Origin: BMS3ABIN04 sp965554225
GTDB lineage: Bacteria > Bacteroidota > Ignavibacteria > Ignavibacteriales > Melioribacteraceae
Length of the DNA stretch: 17,689 nucleotides
Assembly: GCA_965554225.1 (NCBI GenBank)
Contig: CBEVZC010000060.1
Span: forward strand, 1 to 17,689
Direction: 5' to 3'
In this document: in pieces, positions 1 through 6,707 of the stretch
Position numbering within the stretch: the stretch's first letter is position 1
Layout: every line of letters starts with the position of its first letter
Made by a program: the position numbers and the translations under genes
The notes under the pieces: generated by a model
What the model was told of the DNA's origin: nothing
Seen by the model: the letters and a program-made list of their open reading frames with translations, nothing else
The model's database searches: none

Positions 1-1439
1 AAAGCTGTTTCTATTCTAGTACCTAAGAACCATCCCAAAGTCCAATTTGTATCTACTGCAATTGATCTTTTGAAATATTTATCTGCCTTTCCATAATCTC
101 CAGAAGATAGGTACGCCTCGCCAATATTTGACAATACATACTTGTTTTGTGGATCTAGATCAACTGCCTTTTTTGCCCATTTTATTGCAAGACTATCACA
201 CCGCAAGTACTTATAAATATAACTTCTGCTGATTATTCCAAGAATATTATCCGGAGCAAGAATATTTGCTTTTCTGATCCAATAGAACGCATCATCGTAT
301 TTCCCTGAAAATAATTTGATTTGACCCAGATTCATAATTGCTTGAGTATAATTCGGATTTAATCTGATAGCGTTTTTGTAATTTACTAAAGCTAAATCTT
401 TTTTTCCCATACCATCATAAGCTGAAGCAAGCGACTTATATGCTTCAGGTAAATTGGAATTTAGTTCCAATGCTCTCTTACTTAATACAAGCGCCGAATC
501 TAACCATTTATTTGGTTGCCAATATTTAGTAACTCGCTGACTATAAGCATCAGCAAGGCCGGCTAATGCTAATTCATAATTTGAATCTACTAATAAAGCT
601 TTCTTAAATAGTGTAATTGCTTTTTCGTTGTCATCTTTATTGTAATTATAATAAAAATGACGTCCTTTTAAGTAAAGTGCGTATGCCTCCATATTTTCGG
701 TTGGTTTTAAATCAATTATTTTCTTTTCCTTCGGTAATAATTTGGCTTTTAGTTCACTTGCAATTTTTAGTGCAAGTTCCGATTGAATAGAAAAAATATC
801 TTTAATATTGCGATCGTAAGTGTTAGCCCAAATATGTTCATCTCTATTTGCATTTATAAGCTGTGCAACAATTCTTACTTTATTTTTAACGCGTCTTACA
901 CTACCTTCTAAAATAGTACCTGCCCCAAGTTCTTTGGCAATCTCACCTATTTTCATCTTTGAGTTTTTAAATTTCATTACCGAAGTTCGCGAAATTACTC
1001 TAAGATCCGATATCTTTGATAGTTGAGTTAAAATATCTTCTGTAATTCCATCGCTAAAGAAATCATCTTCAGAAGAGTTCATGTTCGTAAAAGGAAGAAC
1101 AGCAACAATCTTTGCATTGTGAGGTAGAATTTTCAGAGATTTTGAGCTGATAACAAAACATAGTGAAATGGCAGCTAATAAAATTACCAATGAATGGAAT
1201 ACGATTTCTTTTATGTTAGCTTTTTGTTTCCCCGGTTCTCCATGATACCAAGAAGTTATGAGGATAGAAAGTAAACCAAAGAGTAAAATTACCAGAAAAA
1301 TATCAAATAATTTTGATGGTAAATTGTAACGATTACTTAGAATATTAACTACCCCAATAACAGTTACGGCAACACTGAGATAAACAGCTAACCATTTACG
1401 TACTCTACGATTTTTTATTTCTTCCCAAAATCTTCCCAA
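1..1439 (-). CDS. FlgO/TolB-like TPR membrane protein (3' end cut by window)
   Basis: Reading the minus strand from 1439 gives an uninterrupted frame to the window edge (479 codons). An in-frame TGA lies two codons upstream, so the start must be the TTG at 1439, with a GAG-containing purine stretch about 6 nt before it. Residues 1-20 are basic (FWEEIKNRRVRKW). Hydrophobic segments at about 18-36, 43-63 and 80-97 look like three membrane helices. Residues 113-230 (AVLPFTNM, DFFSDGITEDILTQLS, GAGTILEGSVRR, EHIWANTYDR) match the FlgO/TolB N-terminal-like domain usually found with adenylate-cyclase-type or protein-kinase-type regulators. From about residue 255 onward there are TPR repeats (for example ALYLKGRHFYYNYN and PEAYKSLASAYDGMGKKDLA). 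These proteins are probably envelope or signalling scaffolds, but substrate and partners are unknown. There is no cyclase or kinase domain in the visible part. It is complete at the N-terminus and truncated by the window at the C-terminus. Confidence 0.9.
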   Translation of the reverse strand, partial: MGRFWEEIKNRRVRKWLAVYLSVAVTVIGVVNILSNRYNLPSKLFDIFLVILLFGLLSILITSWYHGEPGKQKANIKEIVFHSLVILLAAISLCFVISSKSLKILPHNAKIVAVLPFTNMNSSEDDFFSDGITEDILTQLSKISDLRVISRTSVMKFKNSKMKIGEIAKELGAGTILEGSVRRVKNKVRIVAQLINANRDEHIWANTYDRNIKDIFSIQSELALKIASELKAKLLPKEKKIIDLKPTENMEAYALYLKGRHFYYNYNKDDNEKAITLFKKALLVDSNYELALAGLADAYSQRVTKYWQPNKWLDSALVLSKRALELNSNLPEAYKSLASAYDGMGKKDLALVNYKNAIRLNPNYTQAIMNLGQIKLFSGKYDDAFYWIRKANILAPDNILGIISRSYIYKYLRCDSLAIKWAKKAVDLDPQNKYVLSNIGEAYLSSGDYGKADKYFKRSIAVDTNWTLGWFLGTRIETA

Positions 1440-1548
1440 AAGTCACTCTTTTTTAATTAGGATAAAAGTATATATTAATTGACAATAATAAAAAGATAAT
1501 AATTAATTGAATTAGTTTCATAAAAAAAGAATAAATTTATTTGAATAT

Positions 1549-1591
1549 TAAAATTAAAAGAAAGCAGGGAGAAATAATATATTCTCTGCTT
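1549..1591 (-). terminator. Likely intrinsic terminator of the 1613-2275 gene
   Basis: Read on the minus strand just after the barrel gene's stop, AAGCAG (1591-1586) pairs with CTGCTT (1567-1562). The stem continues inward with a few G-U pairs, and a U-rich run (TTCTTTTAATTT) follows at about 1561-1549. Position, stem and U-tract fit a Rho-independent terminator. The stem is imperfect. Confidence 0.6.
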
Positions 1592-1612
1592 GATTTAGAA
1601 ATGAAAACTGAA

Positions 1613-2275
1613 TTAAATTGCTATTTGAAGTCCGACATGCACAGCCCAATTGTTAGCTGATTTAGATTGCACACCTTGTATATCAAGTTCTCTGGATACA
1701 ATATGATAAACAAACTCACCGAACAGACCGGTAACTTTTCCTATTCTTATATCTGTTCCGGCACCAATATTAAAGCCAAAGGCTGATTTAAAATCAAAGT
1801 CCCCATTTTCAAGTGTTTGACCTTGCTGCTGAACAAAATTTCTAGCATCATCTGTAAACTCTTGTTTTAGACTGCCCAAATAGGCTCCTCCTCCAACACG
1901 GATAAATGGGTTGAAAAAACCAACTCCAAACTTTAGCTTAACAAGTGCTCCTATAAATGTCTGACTAATTTTAATTTCAGAGGTCTTAGTATTAGTGCCG
2001 TTTAAATCACCAAATGTTTCATAAGTAAAAGGTACAGCTGAATAATCAAATTCAGCAAAGAAGCCCAAAGATCCAAATGGGAGACCTGTTAAACTATATC
2101 CAACTTGAGCTCCAACAGGTAAATAGCCAGCAGAGTTTAAATCAACGTTAGTTCCAACTAAGTCATTATCGAATGAAGATGATCCGTAGCCGACAAAAAC
2201 TCCCAGAGATGGTTGAGAAAAAATGAATGTTTGAGAAAGCAAAAATATTATCACAAAGATTGAAAAATTTTTCAC
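1613..2275 (-). CDS. Small outer-membrane beta-barrel protein (paralogue A)
   Basis: This is a 220-residue exported protein. The start is GTG, supported by a strong AGGAGG 4 nt upstream. Residues 1-20 form a Sec signal peptide (MKNFSIF, then a hydrophobic core, then FIFSQP) with cleavage near FSQ-P. The mature part has alternating aromatic/small residues and repeated Gly-rich turns (GVFVGYGSSS, GALVKLKFGVGFFNPFIRVGGGAYLG), as in 8-stranded OmpA/OmpW-like barrels ending on the hydrophobic strand VGLQIAI. It is a clear paralogue of the 6004-6672 product: both share the block FVYHIVSREL, the preceding FGFN-GAG motif and a NWA-hVG ending. It is monocistronic, with its own terminator and a long regulatory region shared with the divergent regulator gene. 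Function is unknown; porin, adhesion or structural roles are all possible. Confidence 0.85.
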   Translation of the reverse strand: MKNFSIFVIIFLLSQTFIFSQPSLGVFVGYGSSSFDNDLVGTNVDLNSAGYLPVGAQVGYSLTGLPFGSLGFFAEFDYSAVPFTYETFGDLNGTNTKTSEIKISQTFIGALVKLKFGVGFFNPFIRVGGGAYLGSLKQEFTDDARNFVQQQGQTLENGDFDFKSAFGFNIGAGTDIRIGKVTGLFGEFVYHIVSRELDIQGVQSKSANNWAVHVGLQIAI

Positions 2276-2359
2276 AGTTCCTCCTAGTTTCTTTTATGAA
2301 ATACAATGTAATTTAATAAAGCACAAGACAATATTTTATAATAGTAAATTAATAATTAA

Positions 2360-2415
2360 AAAGCGAATTTATTTTGACTGTACAGTGATTCAGAGCTAAT
2401 ATTTAAAGCGAATTT
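2360..2415. promoter_or_regulatory. Direct repeats and palindrome in divergent regulatory gap
   Basis: The 334-nt gap between the barrel gene (-) and the TPR/LuxR gene (+) holds two identical 11-mers, AAAGCGAATTT, at 2360-2370 and 2405-2415 (45 bp apart). Between them is a perfect 10-bp palindrome, ACTGTACAGT, at 2377-2386. The rest of the gap is plain AT-rich sequence. The arrangement looks like a regulator-binding region serving the divergent pair. Which protein binds is not known from sequence. Confidence 0.4.
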
Positions 2416-2549
2416 CTTGAGTAGTTTAGTAAAATATAAATATAATCGAATAAAAATTTTCTTATATACTTCTAAAAATTTTCGGTAGTTGTTAGCTCAT
2501 AATAATTTCTCGATTTGCCAAAATCTCTTGGAATTCCTTATAACTATTT

Positions 2550-2581
2550 TTTGCTATTTTATTTCTATATCAGTAGATTTG
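2550..2581 (+). promoter_or_regulatory. Bacteroidota-type promoter of the TPR/LuxR regulator
   Basis: TTTG at 2550-2553, then exactly 20 nt, then TAGATTTG at 2574-2581. This is a full match to the Bacteroidota housekeeping promoter (TTTG at -33, TAnnTTTG at -7). It predicts transcription starting around 2585-2590 and a leader of only about 20-25 nt. The gene has no Shine-Dalgarno sequence, which is common behind this promoter type. Confidence 0.65.
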
Positions 2582-2609
2582 TTTTAATTACAAACACATC
2601 TAAAATGAA

Positions 2610-4619
2610 ATGAAAGCGAGTAGAATTGTAAGACTTAAACAATTTTTCATACTCTATGCTGTTGTATTTTCGACTAATTTAATTTTTCCAGTAACAATTT
2701 TTTCACAGTCAGTTAATAAAGTAGAAATTTATTCCAAAGTTCACCAGTATTTAAAAAAGGGTAAACAAATAGAAGCTTTATTCCCCGACTCCGCTGTTTA
2801 TTATTATCAAAAAGGATTGGAGTTTCTTAATGACGATCAGTCGTTAAGTCTTATTAAAGTTGATTTGCTAACACGAATAGGTGCAATATTCCACCAACAA
2901 AGTAAATACTCTTTTGCCTTTGATTATTACTTAAAAGCTTTAGATGAAGCTCAGTCTATAAACAACGATTCGTTAATTGCAGAAGGTTATTTTAACATTG
3001 CCGAAGTATTTTTGGAAAATGGCAGCTACGCGAAAGCTGTTGAATCATATTATAATGCAAAAGAGTTGTTTGAAAAAATAAATTATAAAGATGGAATTTT
3101 TTGGTCGGATATTGGATTGGGAATAATTTATAGAAAGTTAGGGAATACAGAGTTATCAAAAAAGCATTACGAACTTGCAAAATCAATTGGTGAACAAACG
3201 GACAGTAAATATTACGTTGCGGTTAGTTATAATAATATGGGAAATCTTTATAAACAGATTGGAGAATATGAAACCGCTCTTAATTATCTTCAACTGGCAT
3301 TAAAAAGTTTTGAAGAATATGGTAAAGAAAGCTTTGTTTCGGATTGCTTAGAGGGTATAGGTGAAGTATATAGTGAAATGGGAAACTATAAAAGAGCAGT
3401 TGATTATTTTAAAAAATCTATGAGGATAGCTGAAACAACTGATGATAAATACAGATTACTTTCAAGATATGCGAATATTGCAAAATCTTACTCAAATCTA
3501 AATAATAATAAATCGGCTTTAATTTACTTCAGCAAAACAATTGGATTAGCGCAAGCAGTTGGGGATAAGTCCAGATTGAGCGATATTTATATTATGATTT
3601 CGGATTTCTATAAAAAAAATGACAATCCGGATAAAGCACTACTTAATTTAAAAAAATCTCTTCTGATATCGAAAGAAATTGGAGATACAGTTAGTTTTGC
3701 ATCCGCTCTTAATTCATTATCGGAACTATATTTTCTTAAAGAAGACTATAAATCCGGTTACGATTATGCACTTCAAGCTTATCAAGTATCCTCCAAGAAA
3801 GATTTAATGAAAACATTAGCGAAATCGTCTCTTAGTCTTTCAAAAATTCTGGAATTGTGGGGTAATTTTAAAGATGCGTTATTTTATTTCAAAATTCACA
3901 AAAAAACATCGGATTTTCTGTTAAATTCAAAAAAAATGAAAATTGTTGAAGATGCCGAAGCCAAATACAATGTTGAAAGGATTGAAAAAGAAAAATTAAA
4001 ATTGGAGAATGCTGCTTTACGTGGTAAAGAAAAATTACAAAGACGGAACACTTTAATAACAATACTGATTATTGTTTTGTTTTTATTATTTATCGGATCG
4101 GGTTTGTATCTTCGTAAAAGAAGAGATGAAAAAAATGAAATTTCGGAAAAATCGCTGAGGATGAAAAGAAAGATTGATTTATTGAATAGTCAACTAAATG
4201 AAAAGAATAGAGAATTAACGTCAAAGGCATTATTAATTTCCCAAAACAACGAAGTATTGAGAGAAGTTGTTCAATCGATAGAAAGCTATCTTCAAGATCA
4301 AAATAAGGATAAGAATGTTTTAAAGCGATTAAAAATGCGACTCCAAGAAATTTATGAGGAAAAAAGCTGGGATGATTTTATTCAACATTTTGAACAAGTT
4401 CATCCGCAATTTTATAAAAATTTGTTAAATCGATCCGGCGATCTTACATCAGCTGAACAAAAGATTTGTGCATTTCTAAAAATGAATCTTAATACAAAAG
4501 AAATATCGTATATTACTAATCAATCAACAAAAGCAATTGAAGTAATGAGAAGTAGAATCCGCAAAAAGTTAGGAATTCCTCACGAAGAAAGCTTAACCAA
4601 AGCAATTCAGTCAATTTAA
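2610..4619 (+). CDS. Membrane-spanning TPR sensor with cytoplasmic LuxR-type HTH
   Basis: This is a 669-residue one-component regulator of a layout common in Bacteroidota. Residues 1-33 are a signal peptide or N-terminal helix ending in FSQS. Residues ~35-450 are a series of TPR repeats (for example AFDYYLKALDEA, YNNMGNLYKQIGEYETALNYL, YKRAVDYFKKSMRIAE). Residues ~450-475 are charged coiled coil. A transmembrane helix lies at ~480-500 between RRN and RKRR, followed by a second coiled coil. Residues ~611-669 form a LuxR/GerE-like helix-turn-helix (LTSAEQKICAFLKMNLNTKE, then KAIEVMRSRIRKKLG). The topology implies a periplasmic TPR sensor and a membrane-tethered DNA-binding domain. There is no kinase or receiver domain. 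The start at 2610 has no Shine-Dalgarno but lies just behind a strong promoter. Barrel genes flank it on both sides and are natural candidates for targets, which is inference. Ligand unknown. Confidence 0.88.
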   Translation: MKASRIVRLKQFFILYAVVFSTNLIFPVTIFSQSVNKVEIYSKVHQYLKKGKQIEALFPDSAVYYYQKGLEFLNDDQSLSLIKVDLLTRIGAIFHQQSKYSFAFDYYLKALDEAQSINNDSLIAEGYFNIAEVFLENGSYAKAVESYYNAKELFEKINYKDGIFWSDIGLGIIYRKLGNTELSKKHYELAKSIGEQTDSKYYVAVSYNNMGNLYKQIGEYETALNYLQLALKSFEEYGKESFVSDCLEGIGEVYSEMGNYKRAVDYFKKSMRIAETTDDKYRLLSRYANIAKSYSNLNNNKSALIYFSKTIGLAQAVGDKSRLSDIYIMISDFYKKNDNPDKALLNLKKSLLISKEIGDTVSFASALNSLSELYFLKEDYKSGYDYALQAYQVSSKKDLMKTLAKSSLSLSKILELWGNFKDALFYFKIHKKTSDFLLNSKKMKIVEDAEAKYNVERIEKEKLKLENAALRGKEKLQRRNTLITILIIVLFLLFIGSGLYLRKRRDEKNEISEKSLRMKRKIDLLNSQLNEKNRELTSKALLISQNNEVLREVVQSIESYLQDQNKDKNVLKRLKMRLQEIYEEKSWDDFIQHFEQVHPQFYKNLLNRSGDLTSAEQKICAFLKMNLNTKEISYITNQSTKAIEVMRSRIRKKLGIPHEESLTKAIQSI

Positions 4620-4651
4620 ACAACAATTCCATTCAAAATTTTTTATTAAAG

Positions 4652-4700
4652 CCGAGGGTTTTTGTAAGGTCATCCGAGTGTTTTTGAAGGGCTCTGAGTG
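4652..4700. repeat. Three imperfect ~20-22-nt tandem units in intergenic gap
   Basis: The 176-nt gap after the regulator contains three imperfect copies starting at 4652 (CCGAGGGTTTTTGTAAGG), 4674 (CCGAGTGTTTTTGAAGGG) and 4694 (CTGAGTGTTGAC). Spacing is 22 and 20 nt. They lie directly before a promoter-like sequence, so they could be stacked operator half-sites. Confidence 0.4.
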
Positions 4701-4729
4701 TTGACATGCGTACGATCTCGAAGTATCTT
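4701..4729 (+). promoter_or_regulatory. Possible sigma70-like promoter for the 4796-7841 group
   Basis: TTGACA at 4701-4706, a 17-nt spacer, then TATCTT (4 of 6 to TATAAT) at 4724-4729. The -35 is perfect and the spacing ideal. It lies about 65 nt before the first start of the downstream gene group. It does not fit the TTTG/TAnnTTTG pattern seen elsewhere in the window, so it is tentative. Confidence 0.35.
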
Positions 4730-4795
4730 AATAGTAGCTCGGCAACAACAAAAAGTTGAATCAATTTGCAGTTTTAAAGACAAAATATTTATCAA

Positions 4796-5110
4796 ATGAT
4801 ATCCTTTTTGAATAAAAAGAAAAAAATAAGAATCGAAATGGTTCACATACAAAATTTAGATAACAAAAACTTAACAGAATTTTGGTTTAAGCTAAATAAA
4901 GATGTTTTTAATTTAAGAATTAATATTTTTAGTTCAAACAAAAAGGATGAAATTATTACTGAAAAAGAACTGAAATTCTTCAAAAATAAATGGTACATGC
5001 TCGCCGGTTATGAGGATATAAAAGATGGACAAAAGTGGAAATTTGACTTTACCGGATTTATAGATAAAAGCAGTAAAAAATTTAGGAATATCATTAATTA
5101 CAAAATCTAA
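4796..5110 (+). CDS. Hypothetical small protein (90-104 aa)
   Basis: This is a 104-residue frame starting at ATG 4796; a second in-frame ATG at 4838 would give 90 residues. Neither has a clear Shine-Dalgarno. I do not recognise the family. The product is Lys/Asn/Phe-rich, with no signal peptide or membrane segment. It has a fairly well-mixed core (LTEFWFKLNKDVFNLRINIF, WYMLAGYEDIKDGQKWKFDF) that suggests a compact alpha/beta fold rather than random translation. Its TAA overlaps the region just before the Shine-Dalgarno of the next barrel gene, and the gap to that start is 14 nt, which fits a first gene in an operon. It could still be a spurious frame. It follows the regulator by 176 nt. Confidence 0.5.
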   Translation: MISFLNKKKKIRIEMVHIQNLDNKNLTEFWFKLNKDVFNLRINIFSSNKKDEIITEKELKFFKNKWYMLAGYEDIKDGQKWKFDFTGFIDKSSKKFRNIINYKI

Positions 5111-5124
5111 TGGGAGAGTTAAAA

Positions 5125-5937
5125 ATGAAACGTTTCACAATTTATATTTTCTGTGCGTTATTGGTTTTTGCATCGTCTGTTTCAGTCAGAGCTCAAATTG
5201 GTCATTTAATAAAAATAACTCCTCTAATTGGATTAAAATTTTATAGTTGGGGAGAATATGACAATAACTCAACACAAAATTTAGATGAAAGCGGGACACA
5301 ATTTTTAATAGGTTTTTCGGCTAAACATAAGTTAATCGGAAATATGAATTTTTACGTCAGATCGGATTTTTACTACTATACCGGCACTGTTGATTATGAT
5401 GGATATTTGCAGAATGATTACGGAGGTAAAACCCCTTACAAAATGGAAACCGGGTACAACGGTTTTGAACTGTTGATAAATTCCGGATATAATTTTAATG
5501 TGACACATAATTTGAGTTTGGCACCAGAGTTAGGATTTGAATATGAGCATTGGAAACGTGATTTGGGGAAAGGAGATAAACATGGATACTTGGAGTCATA
5601 CAATGTGTTTTTTATTGATTTTGGTTTTAACGGTCGTTTGAAAATTTCACCCAACGTTTCTATTTTTATGAAATTTCTAGGTGAAGCTCCGCTAAGTATT
5701 TCGGAAGGTGTTGATTTATCTTCTAATAATAATCCGAAAGAAATTGATCTGTCTCCCAAATCAAATATGGGAATAAACTTTGAGACCGGGGTTACGGCTT
5801 ATAATGCTTCATTTTCTTTCTACATCGATTATTTACTTTTTTCTCCTTCGGATATTAACCAAAGTATTTTTCAACCGGAATCGGATAGAAGTATATTCGG
5901 AATAAAATTAGCTTATGATTTTTACTTTAATATATAA
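5125..5937 (+). CDS. Outer-membrane beta-barrel protein, 270 aa
   Basis: The start is ATG 5125, chosen because GGGAG lies 8 nt upstream; an in-frame ATG at 5110 lacks this support. Residues 1-24 are a typical signal peptide (MKRFTIYIFCALLVF, ending VRAQ). The mature protein alternates polar and aromatic residues in many amphipathic strands (FYVRSDFYYYTG, FELLINSGYNFNV, IFMKFLGEA, FSFYIDYLLF) and ends in the strand IKLAYDFYFNI. Both features are typical of 10-12-stranded barrels inserted by the BAM complex. No specific family is recognisable. It is not obviously related to the FVYHIVSREL paralogues in this window. It is probably co-transcribed with its neighbours (14 nt before, 66 nt after). 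Function unknown. Confidence 0.8.
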   Translation: MKRFTIYIFCALLVFASSVSVRAQIGHLIKITPLIGLKFYSWGEYDNNSTQNLDESGTQFLIGFSAKHKLIGNMNFYVRSDFYYYTGTVDYDGYLQNDYGGKTPYKMETGYNGFELLINSGYNFNVTHNLSLAPELGFEYEHWKRDLGKGDKHGYLESYNVFFIDFGFNGRLKISPNVSIFMKFLGEAPLSISEGVDLSSNNNPKEIDLSPKSNMGINFETGVTAYNASFSFYIDYLLFSPSDINQSIFQPESDRSIFGIKLAYDFYFNI

Positions 5938-6003
5938 CTGAAAACAAATTCTTTAGTAGAAGAAAATTTACTTAATTGTTTTTAACATTTGGAGGAACAT
6001 GAA

Positions 6004-6672
6004 ATGAAGAAAATAATTTTATTTAGTCTTTTAACTTTTCTTTTTTGTTTTATTCAATCGGCATTTGGCCAAATGAAAATTGGAATTTATAGCGGTTATG
6101 GCCTTTCGGCTTTTGAGAGCCAAAGCTCAGGCGCAGAAACATTGCCGTTGGGAATTCAAGCATATTATTCTTTAGAAAATGTAAGCTTTGCAAATTTAAA
6201 TTTAGGTTTGGATTTTAATTATTCCGTTGTTCCGTTTTCATTTGAAATGACTACTAATACGGGCACTAAATTATTTACAAGAAGGCAGAGACAACTTTAC
6301 ATTGGTGCGCTGATTAAAATAAAGTTTTTAAGGAATTCTACGTTCAATCCTTTCGCACGTTTGGGAATTGGTTTGTATTCCGGTGGTCATTCGTTAGAAT
6401 ATTCGGATGCAATTAAACAGGAAGCTCAACAAAATCAAGTTTCCCTGCCAGCTGAACTTGATATCTCAAGCGGGTTTGGGTTTAATTTTGGTGCTGGACT
6501 TGATTATAAGTTAACTCCAACAACAGGAATATTTACGGAATTTGTTTATCATATAGTTAGCCGAGAACTTAATGAAGCGCCGCTAAATGTTTTTGAAGGT
6601 TTAAATTTGGGAAAGAGTTCTTTAGGATTTAATAATTGGGCAATATTAGTAGGTTTTCAAACCGGATTATAG
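6004..6672 (+). CDS. Small outer-membrane beta-barrel protein (paralogue B)
   Basis: The start is ATG 6004 (222 residues), with GGAGGA at 5991-5996 about 7 nt upstream; the longer in-frame TTG start at 5989 overlaps that ribosome site. Residues 1-21 are a signal peptide (MKKIILFSLLTFLF, ending AFGQ). The mature barrel shares with the 1613-2275 product the starting strand pattern (GIYSGYGLSAF versus GVFVGYGSSSF), the NPFARLGIGLYSG/NPFIRVGGGAYLG strand, FGFNFGAG, the identical block FVYHIVSREL, and a terminal NWA-hVGFQ strand. The two are therefore duplicates in opposite orientation on either side of the TPR/LuxR gene. The insert ALKQEFTDDA in A and SLEYSDAIKQ in B marks a variable loop. Function is unknown. 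It probably lies in the 4796-7841 transcription unit. Confidence 0.85.
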   Translation: MKKIILFSLLTFLFCFIQSAFGQMKIGIYSGYGLSAFESQSSGAETLPLGIQAYYSLENVSFANLNLGLDFNYSVVPFSFEMTTNTGTKLFTRRQRQLYIGALIKIKFLRNSTFNPFARLGIGLYSGGHSLEYSDAIKQEAQQNQVSLPAELDISSGFGFNFGAGLDYKLTPTTGIFTEFVYHIVSRELNEAPLNVFEGLNLGKSSLGFNNWAILVGFQTGL

Positions 6673-6707
6673 TTTTAACAATTTATTATAAATCTAAAAG
6701 GTTTATT

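Noticed and set aside
820..1026. A 68-codon plus-strand frame
   Set aside because: It lies opposite the FlgO/TolB-like coding sequence, whose minus-strand frame has clear domain matches; the plus-strand translation has no recognisable features.
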